Shown here piece by piece: positions 51,648 through 59,704 of a DNA stretch of 61,870 nucleotides. The DNA comes from Akkermansia sp. (GTDB lineage Bacteria > Verrucomicrobiota > Verrucomicrobiia > Verrucomicrobiales > Akkermansiaceae): positions 1-61,870 of the forward strand of contig JAFQDN010000052.1 of NCBI GenBank assembly GCA_017415995.1, written 5' to 3'. The notes below the pieces were generated by a model, which was not told where the DNA came from, did no database searches, and was given only the letters and a program-made list of their open reading frames with translations. The position numbers and the translations under genes are program-made. Numbering within the stretch: position 1 is the first letter of the stretch; each line of letters starts with the position of its first letter.

Positions 51648-52661
51648 TCAGTCCGTGAGAGATTCCTCGCGCAGGTCGCGGTGCATCAGCTCTTCCAAAG
51701 CTTGCAACGCGGGTTTGCCGCAATATAGGATTTCATACATAGCATCGGTAATGGGCGTCCGCACCTCCAGCTTGCGAGCAAGCTGGTATGTGGAAAGCGT
51801 ATTGGGAATACCCTCCACCACCTGACCAATGCGAGCTTGACACTCATCCACAGGCACGCCCTTGGCAATCAATCTGCCGGCAGTAAGGTTGCGACTATGC
51901 TCAGAGTAACACGTCACAACCAAATCTCCCATGCCGGACAAGCCCATGCAGGTATCCATGCGCCCGCCACGAGCCAAGCCGATGCGGGTCATCTCTGCCA
52001 AGCCACGCGTTGCCAGCGCTGCGCGTGCATTGTCACCCAAGCCCAAACCGGCGCAAATTCCACTAGCCAAGGCAAACACATTCTTAATGGCTCCACCCAG
52101 CTGCATGCTCACCACATCCGTTGTGGTGTAAATACGCAAAAATGAAGTACTGAGGCGGTGCTGAACGGCTCGGGCTATTTCCGGATCCTCAAAACCGACC
52201 AATGTCAGGCTGGGGAGCTCAAGCACGATATCCTCCGCGTGGTTGGGGCCGGACAGCGCGCCCACGGGGCACTTGAGATTTGCGGCCAAAATTTCCGTCA
52301 TCAAGAAGTTTGTGTCCTTTTCAATCCCCTTGGTACAGCTGACAACAACGGCATTTTCCGCCAAATTCGCCGCAGCCAAACTCTGAGCCACGCTGCGCAT
52401 GGCCACACTGGGGACAACAACAATCACCAAATCCGCCCCGGCAACATCCTTCCACTTGCTGGTGACGAGAACATTGGCAGGCAAAGGACGTGCGCCTTTC
52501 ACCCGACAAAGGCTGTGGCGGGTTTCGCGAATAATGGCAGCTTCCTCCTCGCGGTATGTCCACAAAACGACTTCGTCTCCTTTGTATGAGGCAGTAAGCG
52601 CGAGGGCTGTACCCCAAGCCCCGCCACCGATGATTGCAGTTTTCTTGTATTCAGAAGACAT
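51648..52661 (-). CDS. gpsA: NAD(P)-dependent glycerol-3-phosphate dehydrogenase
   Basis: The protein has 337 residues from the ATG at 52661 (MSSEYKKTAIIGGG); the frame is open to 52784, but that part lies in plsY. Nucleotide-binding IIGGGAWGTALA is at the N-terminus. VVSCTKGIE, ALSGPNHAEDI, QLGGAIKNVFALASGI (catalytic Lys) and LGDNARAALATRGLAEMTRI, then GLSGMGDLVVTC, are all family blocks. It makes glycerol-3-phosphate for phospholipids. It starts 1 nt after the plsY stop, so product and user enzymes are co-expressed. Confidence 0.96.
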   Translation of the reverse strand: MSSEYKKTAIIGGGAWGTALALTASYKGDEVVLWTYREEEAAIIRETRHSLCRVKGARPLPANVLVTSKWKDVAGADLVIVVVPSVAMRSVAQSLAAANLAENAVVVSCTKGIEKDTNFLMTEILAANLKCPVGALSGPNHAEDIVLELPSLTLVGFEDPEIARAVQHRLSTSFLRIYTTTDVVSMQLGGAIKNVFALASGICAGLGLGDNARAALATRGLAEMTRIGLARGGRMDTCMGLSGMGDLVVTCYSEHSRNLTAGRLIAKGVPVDECQARIGQVVEGIPNTLSTYQLARKLEVRTPITDAMYEILYCGKPALQALEELMHRDLREESLTD

Positions 52662-52662
52662 A

Positions 52663-53313
52663 TCAGAGAGATTTTTTAGTAAATGCTTTAGGTTCCGTGC
52701 CTTTACACAGGCGCACGATATTGGTCCGGTGTTTCCAGACCACCAACACAAAGATAAAGCCGAGTAGCCCCAGTACCATAGCATCTGCCGTACTCATGCT
52801 GCCATCCCTACAACAGAACACATACACGGCAGTGCACATCATCCCCACTCCGGCAAACATACTGGAGAGCGATACATAGCGAGTCAGCAGCATCATCAGC
52901 ACCCAACAGGCCAACGCCACTCCACCCATTAACGGCGACACGGCAAACAGGCAACCACCCGTTGTGGCTACGCCTTTACCTCCCTTAAAATGCAGAAAAC
53001 ACGTAAAGGTATGCCCCAATACCAATGCGAACATGACGCCGAGGAACCACCCCATATCCTCCGCGCTGAACAGGGTTGCATCCCCACCGAGGTGCATTTT
53101 CATATACAACAAAGGCAAATATCCCTTAAGAAAATCACAGATAAACACCGGTATTCCCCACTTTTTGCCCAGCACGCGCACAGCATTGGTAGCTCCGATA
53201 TTACATGAGCCATGCTCTCGCAAATCCAACCCATTCAGACGCCCGGCCAAATAGCCGAAGGGCACTGAACCTATCAGATACGCTGCCACCACATATAGAA
53301 TATTCTCCACCAT
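52663..53313 (-). CDS. plsY: Acyl-phosphate:glycerol-3-phosphate acyltransferase
   Basis: The protein has 216 residues from the ATG at 53313 (MVENILYV); a TTG two codons earlier is less likely. About six membrane helices. The conserved cytoplasmic loops are GSVPFGYLAGRLNGLDLREHGSCNIGATN, split in the family as GSIPFG and SGNIGATN (here SCNIGATN), and HFKGGKGVATTGG. PlsY adds the first acyl chain to glycerol-3-phosphate. The next gene, gpsA, supplies that substrate. The promoter -10 ends 8 nt before the ATG. Confidence 0.95.
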   Translation of the reverse strand: MVENILYVVAAYLIGSVPFGYLAGRLNGLDLREHGSCNIGATNAVRVLGKKWGIPVFICDFLKGYLPLLYMKMHLGGDATLFSAEDMGWFLGVMFALVLGHTFTCFLHFKGGKGVATTGGCLFAVSPLMGGVALACWVLMMLLTRYVSLSSMFAGVGMMCTAVYVFCCRDGSMSTADAMVLGLLGFIFVLVVWKHRTNIVRLCKGTEPKAFTKKSL

Positions 53314-53321
53314 GCGCAATA

Positions 53322-53350
53322 AGTATACTATCTTGCGAACGGTTTTGCAA
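53322..53350 (-). promoter_or_regulatory. Putative plsY-gpsA promoter, near-leaderless
   Basis: Minus strand: TTGCAA (53350-53345), 17 nt, TATACT (53327-53322), 8 nt to the ATG at 53313. Confidence 0.65.
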
Positions 53351-53433
53351 TCATTTTTTACAAAAACATTTAATATAAGCTAACAATTTGCCCCATTACG
53401 GCAATTCCTAACTCCACTTTTGCACCAAAACAG

Positions 53434-53466
53434 CTCCGGCAGTAAACGGAATGTTCACTGCCGGAG
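53434..53466 (-). terminator. Terminator of the SNF2 gene
   Basis: CTCCGGCAGT (53434-53443) and ACTGCCGGAG (53457-53466), 10 perfect pairs with an inner AAC/GTT extension. On the minus strand it is followed by CTGTTTTGG. Confidence 0.75.
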
Positions 53467-53495
53467 GAAAATATGATTGATGGCAAGTTATGGAA

Positions 53496-56400
53496 TCAGG
53501 CTTCCGGCATCGGGATATCGTCATCATTATCCTCGCCACCGTGGGCCAAGATGAACTGCAAGTCATTGAGGTCAAGGCTAGAGGCAAAGCCCTCATCACC
53601 GAGGACGTTGGTCACAAGCTGATTCTTCTGGTGCTGGAGCACGCGAATCTTCTCTTCCACGGAATCTCGGGTGAGCAAGCGGTAAGCGATAACCTTGTTC
53701 TTCTGGCCGATACGGTGCGTACGGTCAATAGCCTGGCTTTCCACAGCGGGGTTCCACCACGGATCATACAAGATAACGTAGGAAGCTGAGGTAAGGTTAA
53801 GACCCGCACCACCGGCTTTAAGCGAAAGGAGGAATACGCTTGGTTCCTTCGTGGTCTGGAACTTTTCAATCTCAGCCTTACGGTCCTTAGTAGCACCGGT
53901 AAGGTAATTGAACGGGCGATGATCCGCCTCCAGGCGAGCTCGAATGATGTCCAACATGGTGGTGAACTGTGAGAACACCAGTACCTTGTGCCCTTCCTCT
54001 CGCAGCTGATCCAGCAGGTAGAACAACGCATTGAGCTTGGCACTATCCTCGCCGGCATACTTCTTGTCCACCAAGCCGGGGTGACAGCAAATCTGGCGCA
54101 AGCGCATGAGGCCCTGAAGAATAGCGAAGGAATTCTTCTTAACAGACTCGTCGGAATCCACCCCAAGCAAAGCCTTCTGAATGCGGCGCAACTCTGCCTT
54201 GTAAAGCTGGCGCTGAATTCCCTCCATCTTGGCGTAGACCTCTTCTTCCGTTCTGGGTGGCAAGTCCTTAGCCACCTGTTGTTTTGTACGACGCAGCAGG
54301 AAGGGCTTAAGGCGAGCAGCCAAGCGATTCTGGCTCTGAGAGTCCTTACGCTTATCAAAGCGCTTCTTGAAGTAGGCACGGCTTCCGAGCACGCCCGGCA
54401 TGGCAAATGCCATAAGAGACCACATATCCAACAGGCGGTTCTCGATGGGCGTACCGGAGAGGACCAAGCGGTTATAGGCAGTCAGCTCACGCGCAGACTT
54501 AGCTGCCTTGGAATCCGGGTTCTTAATCTGCTGACCTTCGTCCAGAATGACAGTCAACCACTTAATGGAGTTAATCTGCTCACCGCAAACACGCAGCTGA
54601 GCATAGTTGATGACTACCATGTCATAGTTGGCCAAGATGTCATCCACAACAGCCTGCTCCTTATTGCGGATAACCAGCACGCGGATACCGGGCGCAAACT
54701 TCTCCGTCTCACCGGCCCACACATCAAGCACGGACTTCGGGCAAACAATCAACACCGGCGGAATCACTACCTTCTTACGGCCTTGCTTGTTACGCTGCAA
54801 GTAATCCTCACGCAACCACAGCACATAAGTGATAGACTGAATGGTCTTGCCCAAGCCCATATCGTCAGCTAAGATGCCACCGAACCCATTGACGGACAAG
54901 TACGCCAAGAAATGGAAGCCATCAATCTGGTACGGGCGCAGGGTTGCACGCAAGGTGGAGGGAACATCCGGCTTGACGTCAATCTTGATTTCAGCAGTGC
55001 GTTCCTTGATGCGCTGCCACGCCTTCGGGTCAAACACCTCTGCTGCACGCGGATCTGCCAGCTGCAAGGCATGCATGCGGTGGGTCTCACCGGAAAGGTC
55101 AAAGGGATCCAAGCCAAGCTTGGTAACGGCATCACGCTGTGCATCATCCAGCTTAATTTCCAAACGCATCCAGCGTCCGTCATCCATGCGCACATAGCCG
55201 CCACGCGCGGAAACCAAGGCACGTATTTGCTCTTTTGTCAAGGTTACCCCCTCCACGTCAATCACGACGCGCAAATCGAACCAGTCAATTTCCTGATTAA
55301 CAACCTCAAATCGGATGGCAGCCGCTACAGGGTCAGCCAGCAGGGATTTAAGGTTTTCATCCATCTCCACGGTAATCGTTTCCGGGATGGATTTAGCCCA
55401 CTCGGCAAACTTTTCCGGGAACTGTTTGGTAATGCGACTCTTAAAGGCAGCCAAAGGAGCATCGTAGGTAAAATTCATCTCCTCCAGCAAGCCGGGTATT
55501 GGGTACAGGTTATCACGAATGAAACGCAGCAGAGTCTTATCCTTTACAGGAGCCTGCTCCACCAATTCCCATTCATTATCCTTAATCAGGCGTTCCTTAC
55601 GGCGGCCGGGAGCATCCTGAGCGTTTACCTCCAGTAACACGTGCTCTGTGTCGGCACTGGTAAGGCCACGCACAATCTTCATGGCAAAGGTGGGCTGCAT
55701 TTCGATGTCCACCACGCGCTCCTCCATGCTCGGCGGCAGGGTTGCACCGATTTTGCGCAGGAACTCCACACCGTCCAAACTGTCAATTACGGACTTGGGG
55801 ATGGAGTAGCGGGGCTCAACTTCTGTGCTTTCCAACCACTTAGGCGGCCCCGGGAACACGGTTTCATCGGACTGGTAGAGCTCCACCTGCCCGGGCAACT
55901 GACGCACGGAGTGAGTAACATGCACTCCGGCAGCCGTTACCAACTGCAAACCATAGCAATCCGGGACAATGGGATCATCTATACAAATCCACTTGAGTGG
56001 CTCCTTGACTACCTTAAAGTAGCACTCATCCAAGTTGACCAAGTAGCCCTTGAGGGCGGGCTGGTGGAACAAGCGGTTCATGACGCGGCACGCGGCCTCG
56101 CTGTCCAAATCCAGAATGACGGTTTCCTCACGGTCGGCATAGTCTCTCAACACATTGAGGAGGATATCCGACTGCGGATCCATCATAAACGCACCGTTCA
56201 GGAACTCTTCCAACAAGGCATCCAATTGTGAGCGCTCACGGATGGGGGTCCAGTCTTCCTTATCCGTGTATCGGTACTCAAAACGAGCCTCGTTAATGGT
56301 AGACACCAAGCGCATGTGCATGGGGCGTCTAGGGGGTTGCGGCGGGCGTTCATTAACGCTCTGAATGCGCTCATACCAAGTGCCGACTTCTTTTTCACGC

Positions 56401-57044
56401 TCCCACTCGCTGATTTTGTGCTGAACTTTTTCCAAATCCGTCACCACGTTCATGAACTCCGGATAGGATATGCGCTTTTTGGTGAACGCATAGGCAATGT
56501 AGTTCCAGAATTCCAAAATATTGCGGGGCGGAGTCGGCCACAGTTCAAGAGCGTCATAGCCGGTAATGTCCCAACGGGGGTTAAGGCGCACCAAATCGTG
56601 GTCATGGATTTCCTGTTCAATGGCAAAGCGGCGGTAGCGCTTCTCCAGCTTGGTAACAAAGTCAACTTCCTTCTGGTCCAAATCGCGGTCCAGCTTTTCT
56701 TCCAACACATCGGAGAGCGGAATTTCATTGAGCTCATTGGGACTTTCCGGCATGCTGGTACCGCGGTACATACGCTCTACCATCGTGGCAATGAGGCATG
56801 CTCCGGCAATATCCTCGTCTTCAGCAGTAGCGGAACCGAACCAGCGGTTACCCTGCAGGCGCAAGCTGGTGCGGAACACCCCTTGCTTCGTCTCCACTCG
56901 GCCCTGAATGAAGAGATGATTACCGAAAATTTGAGTGACAGCCCCATCCTTTTGGAGCTTTTCACCCGCGTTGCGAACCTCCTCGGAATAAGCATTGAGG
57001 AAGTTCAACGTGGCGCGATCGGGATTTAATGAGGAAATTAACAT
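53496..57044 (-). CDS. SNF2-family DNA-dependent ATPase/helicase
   Basis: The protein has 1182 residues. The first 690 residues are a lineage-type N-terminal region with no Cys-rich SWIM finger visible. The motor begins with LRPYQIDGFHFLAYL (Q-motif), Walker A ADDMGLGKTIQ (about 725-735), motif II DEGQQIKN (about 835-842, in place of DEAH/DEAQ), LSGTPIEN (motif III), then the second lobe with VLVFSQFTTMLDIIRARL, FLLSLKAGGAGLNLT, DPWWNPAVESQAIDRTHRIGQ. It probably moves proteins on DNA, such as stalled RNA polymerase; the target is unknown. The C-terminus is very acidic (EDNDDDIP). It has a normal promoter with a leader of about 70 nt. Confidence 0.92.
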   Translation of the reverse strand: MLISSLNPDRATLNFLNAYSEEVRNAGEKLQKDGAVTQIFGNHLFIQGRVETKQGVFRTSLRLQGNRWFGSATAEDEDIAGACLIATMVERMYRGTSMPESPNELNEIPLSDVLEEKLDRDLDQKEVDFVTKLEKRYRRFAIEQEIHDHDLVRLNPRWDITGYDALELWPTPPRNILEFWNYIAYAFTKKRISYPEFMNVVTDLEKVQHKISEWEREKEVGTWYERIQSVNERPPQPPRRPMHMRLVSTINEARFEYRYTDKEDWTPIRERSQLDALLEEFLNGAFMMDPQSDILLNVLRDYADREETVILDLDSEAACRVMNRLFHQPALKGYLVNLDECYFKVVKEPLKWICIDDPIVPDCYGLQLVTAAGVHVTHSVRQLPGQVELYQSDETVFPGPPKWLESTEVEPRYSIPKSVIDSLDGVEFLRKIGATLPPSMEERVVDIEMQPTFAMKIVRGLTSADTEHVLLEVNAQDAPGRRKERLIKDNEWELVEQAPVKDKTLLRFIRDNLYPIPGLLEEMNFTYDAPLAAFKSRITKQFPEKFAEWAKSIPETITVEMDENLKSLLADPVAAAIRFEVVNQEIDWFDLRVVIDVEGVTLTKEQIRALVSARGGYVRMDDGRWMRLEIKLDDAQRDAVTKLGLDPFDLSGETHRMHALQLADPRAAEVFDPKAWQRIKERTAEIKIDVKPDVPSTLRATLRPYQIDGFHFLAYLSVNGFGGILADDMGLGKTIQSITYVLWLREDYLQRNKQGRKKVVIPPVLIVCPKSVLDVWAGETEKFAPGIRVLVIRNKEQAVVDDILANYDMVVINYAQLRVCGEQINSIKWLTVILDEGQQIKNPDSKAAKSARELTAYNRLVLSGTPIENRLLDMWSLMAFAMPGVLGSRAYFKKRFDKRKDSQSQNRLAARLKPFLLRRTKQQVAKDLPPRTEEEVYAKMEGIQRQLYKAELRRIQKALLGVDSDESVKKNSFAILQGLMRLRQICCHPGLVDKKYAGEDSAKLNALFYLLDQLREEGHKVLVFSQFTTMLDIIRARLEADHRPFNYLTGATKDRKAEIEKFQTTKEPSVFLLSLKAGGAGLNLTSASYVILYDPWWNPAVESQAIDRTHRIGQKNKVIAYRLLTRDSVEEKIRVLQHQKNQLVTNVLGDEGFASSLDLNDLQFILAHGGEDNDDDIPMPEA

Positions 57045-57123
57045 TTGTCGAAAAATTGATAATCAGCAGCTTAGATTCAGAAAACACAGTACACCCATGC
57101 ACTGACAGGGCTGCCATGATTAG

Positions 57124-57152
57124 ATACTACCACAAAAGTTGGGACTTTTCAA
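57124..57152 (-). promoter_or_regulatory. Putative promoter of the SNF2 gene
   Basis: Minus strand: TTGAAA (57152-57147), 17 nt, TAGTAT (57129-57124), leader of about 70 nt to 57044. Confidence 0.55.
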
Positions 57153-57205
57153 GTTCCCTTATTCATTTTTTTGATTTTTTATCCGAAAAGGAAGCACCTG
57201 CAAGG

Positions 57206-58036
57206 CTATTGTGCAGGAGGAGGAGTCGGGCTGAGAGGTTGCAGCAGGCGCGCGCAAGCTGTTTTTTGCTCACGCACGGCTATATCATACGCGGTAAGAC
57301 CCGCTCGCGATTTCAGCGTTGCATCGGCACCTCCTTTGAGCAACAGGCGAACACAGGCTTCATGCCCATTGTGCGCCGCGAGGTGTAACGCCGTAAATCC
57401 GCGTTTATCTGCTGCATTGGGCTGAGCTCCTGCATTAAGCAGCAGTTTAACAGCATCCGCAGAGCCATCATACGCAGCCTGCAACAACGCAGTAGACCCC
57501 AAATCATTACGAGCCTCCGTATCGGCCCCGGCAGCCAGCAGTAACGGAATGCAGTCTGCACGATTCAGGCGTGCCGCATCATGTAAGGGAGTATCTCCAT
57601 CATTATTGCGGGCATTCACACGCGCACCGGGAGCTGCCAACAACACTTTAAGGGCTGTACTCCGGCCGGCATCAGCCGCAACATGCAGCGGGGTAGCGCC
57701 GCGTTCTGCACGGGCGTTAATGTTAGCTCCGGCAGACAACAGGTACTGCACCATTTCCACCTTCCCCAAGTGAGCAGCATAGTGCAGCGGCGTAGCAGAA
57801 GCATCGCCACGCATGTTCACGCGAGCCCCGGCGGCAATCAGCAAGCGCACCGTCTCCACATGCCCGTGTTCCACGGCTGAGAACATGGCTCGCTCATACT
57901 CCCCCGGGGTTATTTTCATTTCTTTCAGCTTGGCAACCGCCTCCGGGCGGGTCAGCGCAGCACCGTTTTCCTGCGCACTGCACATTCCTCCCATGGTAAA
58001 CGCTGCCGCCAGCACGGCATATAGCACACTTTTCAT
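57206..58036 (-). CDS. Exported ankyrin-repeat protein (copy 3)
   Basis: The protein has 276 residues with signal peptide MKSVLYAVLAAAFTMGGMCSA (cut before QEN, about residue 21; the single Cys could make it a lipoprotein but the lipobox is poor). Six ankyrin repeats follow nearly perfectly: ATPLHYAAHLGKVEMVQYLL, ATPLHVAADAGRSTALKVLL, DTPLHDAARLNRADCIPLLL, STALLQAAYDGSADAVKLLL and FTALHLAAHNGHEACVRLLL among them. It ends in a Pro-rich SPTPPPAQ tail. It starts 13 nt after the LOG-family gene and shares its transcript. The binding partner is unknown. Confidence 0.88.
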   Translation of the reverse strand: MKSVLYAVLAAAFTMGGMCSAQENGAALTRPEAVAKLKEMKITPGEYERAMFSAVEHGHVETVRLLIAAGARVNMRGDASATPLHYAAHLGKVEMVQYLLSAGANINARAERGATPLHVAADAGRSTALKVLLAAPGARVNARNNDGDTPLHDAARLNRADCIPLLLAAGADTEARNDLGSTALLQAAYDGSADAVKLLLNAGAQPNAADKRGFTALHLAAHNGHEACVRLLLKGGADATLKSRAGLTAYDIAVREQKTACARLLQPLSPTPPPAQ

Positions 58037-58049
58037 ATAATACTACAGG

Positions 58050-59138
58050 TTAATCATTAATAACATCAATCAAATCCTTCAGGCGAGCATAGTCGCCGCG
58101 TTTAAGCGTGAAGCGCAACCGTGGCAACTCTGCAAGTGCCGGTTCAGGGTCATTTTCATCGCCCTCCATCTGCACTAAGTCGCCCTTGGGCATAATGTCA
58201 GTATAGTCATGCAAAATCCACTCCAAGTGTTTTTCCGTCAATGGTCCCATCATGCGGATGGTAATGTAGTCTTCCTCAAAATAATAGGAGTGGAAGCGCC
58301 GGTAAAAGCGCTCGATGTACGCCATAGCATCCTCCGCGCTCTTACTGAGGTACAGCAGGTGCATATCTGTCTTGGATATCAGTCCGGCATCCAATAACTC
58401 TTTTTCGATGAATCGCATCCATCTTATCCAGAAGGTCTCACCCGGGGTATCCAAAAGCACCACCGGGAAAATGGTACTCTTGCCGGTCTGAATAAGGGTA
58501 ATTGTCTCAAAAATCTCATCCATTGTACCGAATCCGCCCGGGAAGGCCACCAGCGCATCCGTCTGCTTCAGGAAGTTAAGCTTACGGGTGTAGAAGTAAT
58601 AAAAGTTCATCATCTTCTCACTCCCGGCAATGTACGGATTGGCATGCTGCTCATAGGGCAGCGTGATGTTGAGGCCGAAGGACGCGTCCTCTGTTGCCCC
58701 TTCATTACACGCCTGCATAATGCCCGGGCCTCCGCCGGTAATAATCATGTATCCCTTATCCGCCGCCATACGGGAAAATGCTACTGCCTGTTTATATGCA
58801 TCTTCCTCCGGCTGAATTCGCGCTGATCCGAAACAGGTTATCTTGCGGATGTTGCGATAGGGGGCAAACATTTTATCTGCGGCAAACATTTCGTCCACGG
58901 TACGCGCCATCATGTCCAAATCATGCTCTTCCACTCGCTCGGATGCCGCCGCATTCATCACGGTGGAGAGCATTTGCAACACAGTTTCGGGGTCATGTCC
59001 GCTGCTAAAACGCTGGGCTAGGTCATACAAATTTGCGTCCAAAACCGGATTCCCCGTATTCACCGGTATGGTTACGGAAAGGTGGCGGTCTGCTCGACTG
59101 TTCAAATCGCGCGCGGCTAAAATTTCAGGCTTTTTCAT
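58050..59138 (-). CDS. LOG-family (TIGR00730-type) nucleotide phosphoribohydrolase-like protein
   Basis: The protein has 362 residues from the ATG at 59138; the open extension to 59216 covers the promoter. The Rossmann-like core has the family's GSARI, ITGGGPGIMQACNEGA and AFPGGFGTMDEIFETITLIQ motifs (Arg and Glu of the active site). LOG proteins release the base from nucleoside 5'-monophosphates, as in cytokinin activation; related proteins are often mislabelled lysine decarboxylases. The N-terminal 80 and C-terminal 100 residues are extra relative to the 180-residue minimal LOG. It is co-transcribed with the ankyrin gene downstream. Confidence 0.85.
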   Translation of the reverse strand: MKKPEILAARDLNSRADRHLSVTIPVNTGNPVLDANLYDLAQRFSSGHDPETVLQMLSTVMNAAASERVEEHDLDMMARTVDEMFAADKMFAPYRNIRKITCFGSARIQPEEDAYKQAVAFSRMAADKGYMIITGGGPGIMQACNEGATEDASFGLNITLPYEQHANPYIAGSEKMMNFYYFYTRKLNFLKQTDALVAFPGGFGTMDEIFETITLIQTGKSTIFPVVLLDTPGETFWIRWMRFIEKELLDAGLISKTDMHLLYLSKSAEDAMAYIERFYRRFHSYYFEEDYITIRMMGPLTEKHLEWILHDYTDIMPKGDLVQMEGDENDPEPALAELPRLRFTLKRGDYARLKDLIDVIND

Positions 59139-59145
59139 ACTCTGT

Positions 59146-59174
59146 AATTTAGCAAATTTTTGCCATTCTGTCAG
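59146..59174 (-). promoter_or_regulatory. Putative leaderless promoter of the LOG-ankyrin pair
   Basis: Minus strand: CTGACA (59174-59169), 17 nt, TAAATT (59151-59146), 7 nt to the ATG at 59138. This decides against the longer start at 59216. Confidence 0.6.
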
Positions 59175-59203
59175 CAAAAATTTATGCAACTGTGCATTTT
59201 TCC

Positions 59204-59266
59204 CATGTATCCTCAAGATTTTTTTGCCTTTTTAGCTATCGTTTGGAAAATCTTGGGGGATACATG
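59204..59266. repeat. Imperfect long inverted repeat upstream of the Rhs gene
   Basis: Left arm CATGTATCC-TC-AAGATTTT (59204-59222) and right arm AAAATCTT-GGG-GGATACATG (59247-59266): 17 pairs interrupted by one small mismatch/bulge, with a 24-nt loop. It could be a transcription terminator, a mobile-element end or an attachment-site relic. Confidence 0.6.
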
Positions 59267-59704
59267 TGGCGTTTTCCGCCAATCGAGCATCGGTAATTGT
59301 CCCCGTTAATTTTCAAATTTATCAGCCACTTTGCACACCTTCGGTGGGTGGAATTTAACCAAGCACACAGGCAAAACATCCCTTAATCTATTTTATTTGT
59401 TCTTGATATATAACGATTTACAATGAAAAGTGGTTGCGCGACTCAGTTTTCTTTACCCAATCAAGCAAAAGACTTAAACTCAAAGTAATGATTTTAAGCA
59501 TATTACCAAGACCTGTTCATGTATCTTCTTTCAAAAAGAGTAGACTTATACATGAAAAAATCAACTTTTCTGAGGAACTCCCGTTTTTCGTGAGTGTTGA
59601 TAGACGAAGGGTAACCTCTTGCCCCCTCATGCTTCAGGTGAAGCAAAAGCCGATGGGATTTCTCTTCCCATCACTAACCAAAAAACAGAAAGGAACAAAA
59701 TTCT
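59267..59704. other. AT-rich gap and 5' leader of the Rhs gene
   Basis: I see no gene here. It is visibly richer in A and T than the coding DNA around it. Near its end are two small hairpins: TGCTTC with GAAGCA around AGGT (about 59629-59644), and GATGGGA (59652-59658) with TCCCATC (59666-59672). A ribosome site AAAGGA lies about 10 nt before the ATG at 59705. No promoter could be chosen with confidence. Confidence 0.5.
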
